From positions 5,000,501 to 5,064,500 of the forward strand of contig NC_135559.1 in the NCBI RefSeq assembly GCF_964340395.1: 64,000 nucleotides of DNA, given 5' to 3'. The position numbers were made by a program, and so were the translations under genes. The notes beneath the pieces were generated by a model, which was not told the DNA's origin, ran no database searches, and worked only from the letters and a program-made list of their open reading frames with translations. Source of the DNA: Glandiceps talaboti (Eukaryota; Hemichordata; Enteropneusta; Spengelidae). Below are positions 52,342 to 63,294 of this stretch, one piece after another. How positions within the stretch are numbered: position 1 is the first letter of the stretch; the number at the start of each line of letters is the position of its first letter.

Positions 52342-52545
52342 AAAGGATCAGTGTCTTAAAAAGAGGTCTTTAAGATGACTAATAATGCATGTCAGCAGTG
52401 ATTATCAGTCATCACTCTCTGTCAGAAGTCAAAGGAAATTAAAACAGATAAAGAGACATAAACCAGTCTTCCTCATACCAAGCTTGACAGGGTCTATTTT
52501 TACATTTTACTTAAAATAGAATGACTTGAATAACAAATACTTTGT

Positions 52546-52672
52546 GCAATTTACTAGTCTGTAAGGTACGCCGTGACGGTGCGCCCTCAACCATCGGCCA
52601 ACCCCTAACACGTGTGAGAGGAGGCCGGTGAGGGCGAAACGTCACGACGTATCTTACAGTCTAGCAATTTAC
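52546..52672. mobile_element. Mutator-like MITE (109 bp) with 9-bp target duplication
   Basis: The element (52555-52663) begins TAGTCTGTAAGGTACGCCGT and ends GACGTATCTTACAGTCTA. The terminal inverted repeat spans about 38 bp with some mismatches. It is flanked by GCAATTTAC on both sides (52546-52554 and 52664-52672). A 9-bp duplication is typical of the Mutator (MULE) superfamily. It is CpG-rich, so relatively young. Confidence 0.85.
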
Positions 52673-53937
52673 AAACCCGGAAATTTTATTTTATTGGCTT
52701 TTGGAAGGGGATTGGTTGGGTTGAGCAGGTATGGTGATGGAAATAGAAATAGGATTGCAATGGTTATGGGGAATGTGTGGGGCAGTTTACCTTCAATGCC
52801 AATTTGATGTGCAGTAATTTCTTGTGACCCACCACAATTTGATGTTCCCCTATCTTTAAGTAGTGACTGACAAGAAAACCTAGCTATGGTTCATTATTTT
52901 GACCTTTTGCCAGAAAATGTTGTCTTTCATTAGCAGGCACCCTGGTGCAGGTTGGGATATATTTGGGTTGTGAGGGGGAGGGGGAGGGAGGAGTAGGGGT
53001 GGTGGCTAGAAATAGTTGGCTAGTTAGGCCAAAACTAAATTAATCTGGATGCCATCATGATTTATAACTAAACCACGTCTGGTCAAAGTCCCTCAATCAG
53101 CACAAAAAGTTGTTCATCCAATCAGTAGCATCCTGAACTGACAAATATACGAAATTTGGGCATTACATAACTACCCCCAATAAACACTAACTTTATGAGG
53201 GACTGTGTTATTGGTTAGACTGTGATGTTAATGACTGTGTGGGTGGCTGTGGATGAATTTTAAATTGCATCTCATGCATCTCAGGGCTTCCAGAGTAATG
53301 ACTTTGACTAGACTGTGAGTGGACGTTTAATGGTAATGATACTGTAAAGAAACAATACTATGAGTGGAGGTGTAAATCTTAGTGATAATGAATAGGAACT
53401 AGACTAGAAATAATGTAGAGGAATACCTTTGAAATGTTACGACAAAGTAAAACAGATAAATAAAGAGCACATTCCAGTTGCTATGCTGACAAGTAAATCA
53501 CCAACTGTGTCTTTAGATATACAAATATGTGATTTATGTATCTTTAGGTTCAATGTGTTAATTGGTTGTGACCATAGAAATATCTTATGACTAATTTCAC
53601 AGTCTGTCAATGTGAATTATTAACTTGTTCACACTTCAGTATTAACTTTAACAAGTACTCTCTTAAATCTGAAAATCTATCTTGTATATATTTATAGCTG
53701 AGATGCAGAATAATCAACCAATGCATGAAGTATAACCTGGATGATTTTCATGCAGGATTTTTCAGGGTGCTGGGAGGATGGATGGAGATTGCGAAGGAAA
53801 ATGTCTTCTGACATGGAAGGCCAAGAAATTTGCATACCTAATTACAGTTTTGGTTATAATTGCTAAATTTTGGAAACACCAGTAATAGTGTGAAATCCTT
53901 AGATACAATTTGGTGAGATTCATACCTTGTATAATAA

Positions 53938-54030
53938 CTTAAGGGTTTGTCACTACTCATCGAGCAACTCATAGTTACAAGGCCCCTTAGGTCACTTGTA
54001 ATTTCCTTGGCTGAGCAAAGAAAAATATTG
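53938..54030 (+). mobile_element. Dispersed repeat D, copy 2
   Basis: CTTAAGGGTTTGTCACTACTC, AACTCATAGTTACAAGGCCC and CTTAGGTCACTTGTAATTTCC align with the copies at 47.36 and 59.9 kb. Confidence 0.68.
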
Positions 54031-54248
54031 AAGAATAATATCTACATGTAATTGTCAAAGATAGTGAATATGAAGGTAGTGAATTTGAAAACCAATGGTC
54101 AGACTGTTTTATCTCAATATAAATCATTTCACTAACACCTCTTTGATTGTAGTGATGTACAGCTTTGTTTGGAGAAGAAAGATAGTCAAGTTTTGTGTAT
54201 CAAGGGAATATTTATTTGTTGGCATTTAGGGAATACACAAAATCTTTT

Positions 54249-54326
54249 TGGGAAACACTGATATCCTGGGAAAAACTGATATCCTTAAATACCTTGATAT
54301 CCTGGGAAAAACTGATATCCTGCTCA
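54249..54326. repeat. Short tandem repeats of a CTGATATCCTGGGAAAAA word
   Basis: The word occurs about four times in variant form within 78 bp. Confidence 0.75.
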
Positions 54327-56071
54327 ACAGATGTTGAGATAAAAAGATGTCAAATATAAAGGTAAATGTAAGAGTAATTCAAATGCAAATAAATAATTCC
54401 ATTGAGTCTTGTTTGATAGCAGCTGTACATGAAAGTTGTTTTTTGAAAGAGAAAGACCAATGAGGTAAAATACATTTTGATAGTTATCCTATGTATTCAG
54501 CTGTTTTACAAACCTAACTGTTAAAATAAAACACTTTGTATTGAAGTCTTTTAGGAATTAATCAATCGATAGTAATGAGGTATGTCTCCATTGTGCCAAA
54601 ATATAAAAAAATGTTTCACTAGTCTAGTTTCTTGAATAAAACCCATAAGATAAGTTTCGATACTAGTAAAAAATTCCACCTATTTGGATTGATACTGAAT
54701 TATTCCTGAAATGGTTATTAACAGAAATCGTTGTCCAAATTCCCAGTTAAACTATTTATTAAATCTTGGACTTGTCTCCATGAATTAAATCATAATGTTA
54801 TACTCAAGTCAAGTCCCAGCATGGATATTTCCTTGTGTCATCATCGTGCACTCATAGTTGGACTGGTAATAGTTTTCTCAATGAACCAAGCTAGTTTGTA
54901 AAATACAAAATTTCCAGCCAAATATTGAAATTAAAAAATCCTAAATTATTAAGTTTCTCTGCAACTTTCCTACTATTATTATTCCTATCTGTCTAGAAAG
55001 TCTTTTAATTATCCGTTAATTGTTCAACTAAAATCCACTCAACAAAAACTCATTTTTTGACACTATTTATTTCATTCTATGTATATTGTGGGCAGGAAAT
55101 ATTACTTTGCTACTGGAATTTGAGTTTCATAATTTTTTTATTTGTTTGATTAGATTGAAAAAAAACAATAACCTAAGTTTTTGATAGTGTATTAAAATGC
55201 TTCAACTACTTTGGTGAAAACTGGCAGCCCTGAGGCAAGGTTTTTTTCATGACAAATGATTTAATACATATTATTATTGGTACAAGTTTTAAAACAAATT
55301 TATTTCTGTAAACCTCAAGGATGGAATTGGAATTCACAATAATTCCACACACAATCGACATGTATTCATTGGAAGCAAAATGAAATAAATCTCACTGACT
55401 TGGTCTAAGGCTGTGTAATAAACTATAAAATTAAAAACATTGCGTGAAAGGCGAGCTACAGTTGACGCATTGTATTTTAACCTTGTAATGAAGTAATGTG
55501 ATAGTACTTACAAGTAAAACCAATTGGAGTACACTGTATTCTAACCAATCAATTATGTTATTTAATACTGACAACTGAAAACCACTCATCCATGAATAAA
55601 TTTTACGATCAATAATTTTATTGTTGACCTATATCACACAGTATTTTATTCACTTGTAAAGTCCATAAAGTGAATTCAACGACTTGTTATAGTCCACTAG
55701 ATTATAATGCTAATGGCCATTCATAAAACCAGAACTTTTATGATGAAAGTTTTATACATGGGCACAGTTAGGTGACAAAAAGTTATGAATTTACTGTCCA
55801 TCTCATGACCCCTTGTGACTGTTATCATTTAGATATCATTGTTGAAGAGATTGTTATACTGATTTGGTGTAAGGGAGGTTGGATGAATAGTTTGTATTTC
55901 AAATGATATGTACACAATAGATTGGGTTACTTGTATTTATTTCAGTTACGATATATATAGTTGAAAGCCAAGACCTTTCAATGTTGATTATACCACATGC
56001 CAAGATGATGTACATCCAGACTAATATAGGCAATATGATGTGATTTACTAACTGTTGTAAAGTCACCTCAT

Positions 56072-56072
<1 letters not shown>
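54327..56072. other. No exon or repeat recognised
   Basis: AT-rich intronic DNA. Confidence 0.4.
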
Positions 56073-56138
<66 letters not shown>

Positions 56139-56171
56139 CACACATGCATGCACACATGTTTGCATTTGTGC

Positions 56172-56233
<62 letters not shown>

Positions 56234-56333
56234 ATGCATGCAGACATACACACACACCAGAGACAGATACACATACACCATAATCATTAATGCACATACC
56301 AATATATTGACATACATATACACAAACATATAC

Positions 56334-56414
<81 letters not shown>

Positions 56415-56435
56415 GAGAGAAAGAGAGAGAGAAAC
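56073..56435. repeat. (CA)n - (TG)n inverted pair followed by (GA)n
   Basis: About 64 bp of CA are followed, after a CATGCA-rich spacer, by about 56 bp of TG, which is the reverse complement. A (GA)n tract with GAAAGAGA interruptions follows at about 56339-56430. The CA and TG arms could pair into a hairpin and both are Z-DNA prone. Confidence 0.96.
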
Positions 56436-56829
56436 ATAGACATATACTTACATACATACACACATATACATGTACACACACGTGGAGAGAGATATATACA
56501 CTTTGCCTCAGGGTACTAGTGCTAGCCTACAGACAATGTTATATGGTTTTAACATATATTTGAAACTTGATTTTAAGTTAATTAAAATTTGAAAATGAAA
56601 ATTACCTGTTGTCCCTTCCTGATTTTCACATGAATTCACTGGTCAAAACAATATTGTAACCTCTGACCACAATATGATTAATAAGTAAAAACAAACTGTC
56701 AAAGTGTTCTGACAGTTTCCTGTATGTATGTTCATTGATAGATTACATACTTGTAGCTATTCATTCTGAAAAAAAGGTATTTTATTGCTATAGCATCATT
56801 GATCATTAAGATAAGTACTTGCCTCCAGT

Positions 56830-57045
56830 ATGTGTCACTTTAAATCTGTGTAACAAGTTTGCGTGTTGACATAAGCATTTGGAAATAAATGAAACTCTGT
56901 ATGTCTGAATTCCATTTGTCACATTGAATATAAAGGGTATATGCCATTATTTATCTATGTAACAAGTTTCATTGTGGACACAATAATTGTAAAGTCAATG
57001 AAACTCTGTATGTGATTTCCACCTGTCACTTTCAATACATGTGCT
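56830..57045. repeat. ~117-bp tandem duplication, two units
   Basis: TGTAACAAGTTT.CGTGTTGACA..AAT..AATGAAACTCTGTATGT and TGTAACAAGTTTCATTGTGG..AATGAAACTCTGTATGT are spaced about 117 bp apart. Confidence 0.82.
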
Positions 57046-57654
57046 TGAAATTGATGAAAGGTTTGGTTGAGTTGAAATTTTGTTTCAGGCATTTTTCCTG
57101 ATCATATTTGATGTTAATAGTTAGTTCAAATCTGAAAGTTTTTAAACAAAAATCATTACCTTCAATTTCAAATTGAAATTTATAATTTATATCCTCATGT
57201 CAACATAGTAAACAAATTACAATTTTTGGCATTTACAGTTCTTTGAAATTCAATTCACAGTTTTTCTTTTGCAGACTAAATGAATCAGTTTATTTCAGAA
57301 CAATAAAGCCACAGGCCCAAGGAGCAATCAATGTTACAAACGTTTCATTTCATAGAGGGAGATTACTCTCTATTTTTCATTGCAAAATAAATGAAGCTAA
57401 ATTATCTAAATAATTTACATTATCAGAATTCAAAAGTGAAATGAACTTATCATAGGAAGGATTTAAACAAAACCACCTTGGCAACAATTCATTTTGAAGG
57501 TCCTTGTAATGACTGATGACCACTTTCATAATTTCCAGAGTAAATAATCATGTATGCTCCATTTCAGTATAAAATTTACATGTGTGCTTTTTCAATGTAA
57601 TAGAACCATTTGTACAAACTAAACATTCATTGAGGTTGCCGCATCTTTCACATA

Positions 57655-58622
57655 GTCAATACAGTGTATGATTGTTCTGGTTTTCAATATCTACTTATTA
57701 ACTCTGAGAGTTATCTTCAATCTATACACTCCATACCATTTTCTTTTCTCCTGGCCAACATTCCTTTGTAAAAGACAGTGTACTACTACTGGTACTATTG
57801 GGCTTTGTGATATTCTTGTTTTGACCATAAAGGCATTTATTTTCAATCCAAAATCTAGGAAATCTAGTCTGTAAAATACAGACATTTGTGCCATGCTACA
57901 TTTTGTATCAGCCAGCAGTCATTGGTGGTTAAGAAGCCTGATAGGGCTGAACAACACAACGTATCTTACAGTCTACTAGGAAATCCTATCCATTTTATTT
58001 GCCTCGGTACACCCTTTGATCAAGACAGTGTATTGTTTGGTGTTCTTGATATCCTTGTGTGACAAGTATTTTCAGTCTCAATCTGTGCCATCTAAATCAC
58101 TTTTATTTGTCACTGTACACCATACCTTTGATCACAACAGTGTACTGGAATATTAGTGTTGTGGTTTTCATGGTTTTCAATATCCATGCATGACAAGTAT
58201 TTAAAATCTCAACATCTTTGGAATCTGAACCCCCTCCCTATTCATCTGTACATGAAACCTTTGATGACAACATTGTATCTGTATACTTGTATTACTGTTG
58301 GGGTTTTCAATATCCAAGCCTGACAAGTATTTTCTGTGTCAATCTAGGCAATCCGAGTCATTTTATTTTCATCTGTACAACATACCTTTGATCACAACAG
58401 TATTTATAGTGTTGTGGTTTTCAATATCCATACTTGACAAGTATTTTCAGTGTCAACCCCTCCCCATTCTGCTGTACATGAAACCTTTGATTACAACATT
58501 GTATATGTATACTTGTATTACTGTTGGGGTTCTCAATATCGATACCTGACAAGTATTTTCAATCTTAATTTAGGCAATCCGAACCACTTTATTTGCATCT
58601 GTACAACATACCTTTGATCAAG
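57655..58622. repeat. Tandem array of ~115-130-bp units (about seven), interrupted by a MITE
   Basis: Recurring words are ATACCTTTGATCACAACA, GTTTTCAATATCCATAC, TGACAAGTATTTTCAGT and GGCAATCCGAA.CA.TTTATTT. Alternate units resemble each other more closely, so a two-unit (about 245-bp) higher-order period is present. Units at the 5' end are diverged. Confidence 0.85.
57855..57985. mobile_element. Mutator-like MITE, second copy (111 bp), 10-bp target duplication
   Basis: The element (57865-57975) begins TAGTCTGTAAAATACAGACA and ends AACGTATCTTACAGTCTA, matching the ends of the 52555 copy. CTAGGAAATC flanks both sides (57855-57864 and 57976-57985). Differences from the first copy are mostly C-to-T and G-to-A at CpG sites, so this copy is older. 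It is inserted inside a unit of the 57.7-58.6 kb tandem array. The sister unit at 58344-58353 (CTAGGCAATC) is uninterrupted. Confidence 0.87.
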
Positions 58623-59380
58623 ATTGGAGAAGAGCTACCTTTACATTCCAAAGCATCACATCACCATGTCCATATGGAATCCGAACTCAAAAGGTAAATT
58701 AATACTTCATGTACTATATAGCATGTCTGTTTCATAACTCATGTAAAACTGACTGTATCGTAAATTTAATTTTTTTTTCAGAAAGAACTCATCAATTTTG
58801 ATGTTACAGATTAAATCAGCATTGAACGAAATGTATAAAAATATGTTTACATAAAATTATGTGATGCAGAATAAATGAGAGAGTACAATACATGTATACC
58901 TTATTGTAACTGTCCATACCTTTGATAAAAAGGCAATAGAAAATTCATCAATTTTGAAGTGAGGAATTGATTCAGTGTATAACTAATTCTTCAAATGTCT
59001 GTTGCATTAAATTGAAGCTATATACAGAATAGGCAATAGAAGATATAGTTTTGTGTATTTCAAAGTGTCTGCCACCATCAATAAAAATTCATTTCTTTTT
59101 TATAGAAAAATTTAGTTCTAGTGGGATTTGAATAATTACTTTCAGACAGTCATTTTTGCTTCTTTTTATTAGCCAAAGTTACATGATTGAGATGAGAAAG
59201 TTAATATATTTCTGTTTGAATGTAGATAAATTCAAAATAAGTTGTTTGCACAAATCTTTACAACTGGAATAGTTATTCATGAATGTTTAGAAACAGACAC
59301 AAATTAGAATGTTATTTCTTATTTTTTACAGCGTGGTTATATATGTTCTATAATATTGTTGTTTTTAGCACAACTGAACT

Positions 59381-59540
59381 GTTTTTTATATAGTGCTTTC
59401 CTACTCTGTGCTCAAAGCACTTTACAATTTTTACTCCTGGCACAGATCTATAGTGGCACAGTAGCCCTTTATACTTCCTCAACACCCTGGGGAGCATACA
59501 ATCCATTGCAGTCTTTACAAGTGTTCTGAATGTGAATGTA
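59381..59540 (-). mobile_element. tRNA-derived SINE, family A, 3' fragment
   Basis: On the minus strand, CTGCAATGGATTGTATGCTC, then TGAGGAAGTATAAAGGGCTA, CACTATAGATCTGTGCCAG and AGTGCTTTGAGCACAGAG..GCACTATATAAAAAA, match the end of the 37.65-kb copy. The GTAAAGTGCTTTGAG..CTATATAAAA tail resembles LINE-mobilised SINE 3' ends. Confidence 0.75.
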
Positions 59541-59634
59541 TATTTTTTTACAGCATGGTTCAAGAGGAGTTGTATACTGTGTACAGGCCCATGTTTTGAG
59601 ACATTTATTGTTTAAAGATGAATCACATTCCACC

Positions 59635-59776
59635 ACTACAATCCCACTGTCTGGTAGAAAGACAACACCCCCACCTGTAAGGTATGTGTAAGTTTTCACT
59701 ACAATCCCACTGTCTGGTACAAAGAGAACACCCCCACCTGTAAGGTACGTGAAAGTTTTAACTACAATCCCACTGT
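59635..59776. repeat. 63-bp tandem repeat, 2.2 units
   Basis: ACTACAATCCCACTGTCTGG starts at 59635 and 59698, and ACTACAATCCCACTGTGCC at 59761. The shared words are ACACCCCCACCTGTAAGGTA. It lies next to the SINE A fragment. The period gives an open minus-strand frame; not called as a gene. Confidence 0.92.
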
Positions 59777-59896
59777 GCCTTCTTATAAAAGACAAAATGT
59801 TTTACTTGTCAGTCACCACATAGTATTTATACTATATTTTATTTTGGTATTATTGGCGCTGGTATAATTATGTTATTTTCCATTATATTTGTCTTT

Positions 59897-60001
59897 ATTC
59901 AACCAGAAAATACTCATGACCTAAGGGGTATTGTCACTATGAGTTACTAGACTAGTAGTAACAAAGCCCCCTCAGGTCACTCGTATTTTCCTTGGTTGAA
60001 T
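59897..60001. mobile_element. Dispersed repeat D, copy 3, in palindromic (head-to-head) form
   Basis: The left arm ATTCAACCAGAAAATACTCA with TGACCTAAGGGG is answered by CCCCCTCAGGTCACTCGTAT and TTTCCTTGGTTGAAT on the right. The two arms, about 50 bp each, meet at ACTAG/ACTAGT. The right arm aligns with copies 1 and 2. Confidence 0.75.
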
Positions 60002-60569
60002 GAAGAAAAATGTTGGTAATAACACCGAGGTATTTTGGATGAGACACTCACAAACAGTTTATAGCTATCAGGCATAATTTTTTCACTTGGGGAAACTTCG
60101 CAAAGTGTACTATTATATTATGGATGAGTCTATCTCACATACATATATCTGGCAGCAATACTTTGATCGGAAGGGGAAAATCGTTGAATTATGGATGAGA
60201 ATATCACACATACAAGTTGTGTATAGAATACATAATTCCAAACCAATATCAGAATAAAATAGTGAGTGTGTCATTTGGATTGGCGTCTGTGTTCATGCAA
60301 GTCTATCACTTTAGAAATGTCAGTTTGGTAATTTACATGGTACATGACAACTGGATCATTTATCTCTTGTTACATAGCTACGCGTGATGAATGCTGTATT
60401 TTCAGTACGTAGCGTGTCAGTGATTGTTGGGTTTCAAAAGACACTGAATGTGACCTGAATATGTTATATATGACTGTTTTCATAGAAAACGTACTGTAAT
60501 ATGTAAGCATGGATTGATAGTATTATACTTAGTAGACTAGTACACAGTGTATGCTATAAACAGTATATA

Positions 60570-60600
60570 TTTAGTACACATGGGTGGGGGGGGGGGTAAT
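60570..60600. repeat. G-homopolymer tract
   Basis: GGGTGGGGGGGGGGG at about 60582-60596 in AT-rich flanks. Confidence 0.8.
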
Positions 60601-61103
60601 TAAAGGAATAGTAACACAGTAAGATGAAATAAAGAACAAATATTATATATAAACAGAAGTAAGCTACACTACAAAAAATTAATTTCTAACAGTAAAGCAC
60701 AGACTAAAATAGAAATAGTACATTTCAGAAATATTGTATGTAATGTGTATATTCTAGTTGTAATTTTAATATGACAGTTTCATCAAATCATTATGACATT
60801 CTGTATTTTCAATAACTGTCTGAGTCTGTCCATCATTGAATTAAATTTTGATTATAAAATAACAGTTTTTCCCAAAGGAATGGTTTGAATATTAAAGCAG
60901 AAAGTTTGTTTGGAAATGATTGCTGCATTTTGAATACTTATTTTCAGTAAATCTCTTAGTTGCAGTTTGAATTTTAATGATACAATAACAGTAGCTCTAT
61001 AATAGTCTGAAAGAACTTAGTCATTGGTCTGATTATGTAACCACTTAGGTTGGAGTATTTTACATGTTAGTGGAAACAACAACAGATATTTCAGGTTATT
61101 GGA

Positions 61104-61208
61104 GCCCCCCCCCCCAAAAAAAAAACAAAAACAAAAACAAAAACAAAAAAAAAACAAAAAAAAACAAAAAAACTCCCCCCCCCCAAAAAAAAAAAAAAAA
61201 AAAAAATG
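61104..61208. repeat. Duplicated (C)n(A)n / AAAAAC tract
   Basis: A run of C's is followed by A's with regular single C's. The same C-run then A-run motif repeats about 68 bp later. A similar C-run/A-run is at 22470. Confidence 0.93.
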
Positions 61209-61779
61209 AAAAAACTAAAAAACTAAACATAGATATAGAAAAATAGAAATAAAGTGAAATGATAGAAATGTTTATTTCTTTATTTTGAATAAGTGTCCGT
61301 CTTTGCAGATCCAATTTTATTCTTAATGATAAGATAATGTAGACTCCCTTCCTCAAAAAATGGGGAAAAAAATCAAATCAAATGAATAAAAAATAAACAT
61401 ATCAATTAAAAAATCTATAAAATTTAGAAAAAGGATGTACATTATTAGTTCATGACTGAAAAAAAAAATTGCAGTACATGTACATATAGTGTGTTTGCTA
61501 GTGTTTTTTGGCAAAACAACGTCTCTAAGTTTGTTTTTAATAAGTTTCTAGAGATTTATTTCAAGTAGTAGTGTTGATTTACAGTCCGTCAAGAGCTTCA
61601 TCAGTGTAAAAATGAATATTTGCTTTTACGAGAGGTGAGATCAGATTAAAACAGTAAATATATAGCTGTGTCGTGAGTGCAAACTTACTATTATGGTAAT
61701 AGATGGAAATTTCCTTAAAAGTACACATTTATACAGAGATTATGTATCTGTTTTTGACTAGCTGTAAGCAGTTCCCGTC

Positions 61780-62004
61780 ATGTCATCGGGATGGACAGTT
61801 CACTGCCACACGCTCGACCATTCAGTGAACTGGAATCTTTCAGCGTCACGAAATATCATGAATATTCATGAGCACGGCTCACCGCCATTCTTCCCCAAGT
61901 CTTCGGAACTTGTCGGCAGAAGTTTCGCCCTTTGTTTAAAAGATTCGGTAGTTTTCGGATGTAAACATGCCACACGTGCCACTATATACGACGTACGAAG
62001 AAAG
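61780..62004 (+). promoter_or_regulatory. Putative alternative promoter / 5' UTR of gene 2
   Basis: A CpG-enriched, less AT-rich stretch directly upstream of the ATG at 62005. It contains CACGTG-like (CCACACGTGCC) and ATATAC words. The enrichment continues past the exon to about 62580, as at a CpG-type promoter. The start site is not determined. Confidence 0.45.
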
Positions 62005-62023
62005 ATGGCAACTGCTGAAAGCG
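62005..62023 (+). CDS. Gene 2, alternative first coding exon (short start exon)
   Basis: ATG at 62005 in AAAGATGGC (good start context). Six codons (MATAES) plus one base run to the donor GAAAGCG|GTAAGT at 62023/62024, in phase 1. The leftover G joins CA at 62742 to make Ala, continuing in frame. Upstream there is an in-frame ATG-bearing stretch (from 61780), but it reads through GTAAGT only to a nearby stop, so I prefer the spliced model. This segment would encode the start of a distinct N-terminus (MATAES-ASSSVLL), comparable with the MATESS start available in the 48949 exon. Confidence 0.55.
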
Positions 62024-62741
62024 GTAAGTACGAGCTCGTACGAGTTATCATCCCTTTTTGACCTATTGATCTGTCTGGCAGCGAGGTCAGATTTTGCTCA
62101 ATAGTCCGTGCTAAGTTCATGGGTACATATGTAAGACTAAATGTCTTTTTAGAGGTTTTCCTTTGCATATATCGCTGTAGTCAGTCTGAAAGAGGATTTT
62201 CCAAGCTTTACAACGAGGGGTCATAATTTTTTGTCGGACAATGGGGCGCGATGGGGCGCGTTTTTTCGGGAGCAGTGTAAATTCTCGGTGATCAGAGCGA
62301 GAGTGTCCACGTATTCAACACTGTGTACTATGTGTGACACGTTGTTTGTCACTGTCAGCCTAGCGCCTGTTGACTTTCTTGGAGTAGATTTGTTTTGGTG
62401 AGGGAATAGCTATCTGAGTTCTAAAACGAATTTCTTGAAAACGTAATCACGGTAACGTAAGCCTTATTTACATGCGTGATAGTGGATGAAAGCTTCGTTG
62501 TGTTGTGTGGTCATTGTCGATCGATCGTCGGATATATGCGTGAGTAAATGGATTTAGATGCGTAGACGTAGACGTACATCGTATGCAAAGCATGTGTATA
62601 CAATCGTAAATGTAATCATATGTTGACACTTGGTAGGTAATGACAATGTAACTGTTACAGATAAATTATTTGTGTCAATTTTTGCCAGCTGCTTTCAATA
62701 TTGGTCTATAGAGTACTAATGAATTTTTTTTCGTCCGACAG

Positions 62742-62818
62742 CATCATCGTCAGTCTTACTAGCACCATCCACAGAGCCAAAGCAAATCGAGCCAGGAGAT
62801 ATCAAAATTGAGACTAGT
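62742..62818 (+). CDS. Gene 2, exon following the 62.0-kb start exon
   Basis: The acceptor AATTTTTTTTCGTCCGACAG ends at 62741. The exon is entered in phase 1 and reads ASSSVLLAPSTEPKQ, then IEPGDIKIETS. It ends at ACTAGT|GTAAGA in phase 0; a second donor (GTATGT) lies 8 nt further on. IKIE is a psi-K-x-E SUMO consensus. The end, EPGDIKIET, parallels PPGIPITIET in the 48949 exon. Both leave phase 0, so both could splice to the same downstream exon outside the window. The serine/proline-rich, acidic composition suits an unstructured regulatory N-terminus. Family unrecognised. Confidence 0.58.
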
Positions 62819-62975
62819 GTAAGAGGGTATGTGAGACATATTTCCGATATCACGTACTGCAATATCTTATTATTACTTTGTGTCACTTGCTTATGATCTG
62901 ACATAGTAAACATGCACTTGAAACCAGGCCATAAAACAAAATGTAATCCAAGATGTGATAATTTTAATAGTAGTA

Positions 62976-62983
62976 ACAACAGC

Positions 62984-63029
<46 letters not shown>
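62976..63029. repeat. (CAA)n microsatellite
   Basis: About 18 units in the intron after 62818. Confidence 0.97.
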
Positions 63030-63294
63030 TATATGGTTGATAGTACTCTGATAACCATCATACCCAGCACATTATGTTACCAGATTTGCCCGAGTTCCAA
63101 AGTTAACAGAATTTTACTTTGAGTAATGTCATTTTGTAATGTGTATCATCTTAGTTATTTCTATAAATTTATTCTAGTTAATTTTATCTGCTGTGTATGC
63201 ATGGTTATATTTTATTATGATCCATACAAATGTTTTTCTTTTGTTTTGTTTTTATAGCTATCAGGCTCTCTGTGACTGTCCCACAAGTGTATAG

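Larger units (their letters stand above)
52342..62004 (+). other. Gene 2 intronic DNA between 49034 and the 62.0-kb start exon
   Basis: Contains MITEs, repeat D copies, tandem arrays, a SINE fragment and microsatellites, listed separately. A weak exon candidate at 58623-58693 (ATTGGAGAAGAG.. to AAAG|GTAAAT) has a poor acceptor and does not join the neighbours in a consistent phase. Confidence 0.4.

Noticed and set aside
51193-52359. Two overlapping 370-codon proteins made of 14-residue repeats
   Set aside because: A 42-bp unit without stops in one frame on each strand makes such frames automatically; there is no unique N-terminal domain or splice context.
53757-53870. Possible exon after TTCATGCAG (frame DFSGCWEDGWRLRR..)
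   Set aside because: No donor follows before the in-frame stop, and the phase does not connect convincingly with the neighbouring gene 2 exons.
58623-58693. Possible gene 2 exon (frame IGEELPLHSKASHHH..)
   Set aside because: The acceptor is weak and derives from the end of a tandem-repeat unit, the donor is GTAAAT, and the phase leads to a stop in the 62742 exon.
59469-59795. 108-codon minus-strand frame with TYLTGGGV repeats
   Set aside because: It spans a SINE fragment and a 63-bp tandem repeat whose period keeps the frame open.
61064-61356. Lysine/proline-rich small protein
   Set aside because: Translation of the (C)n(A)n homopolymer tract.
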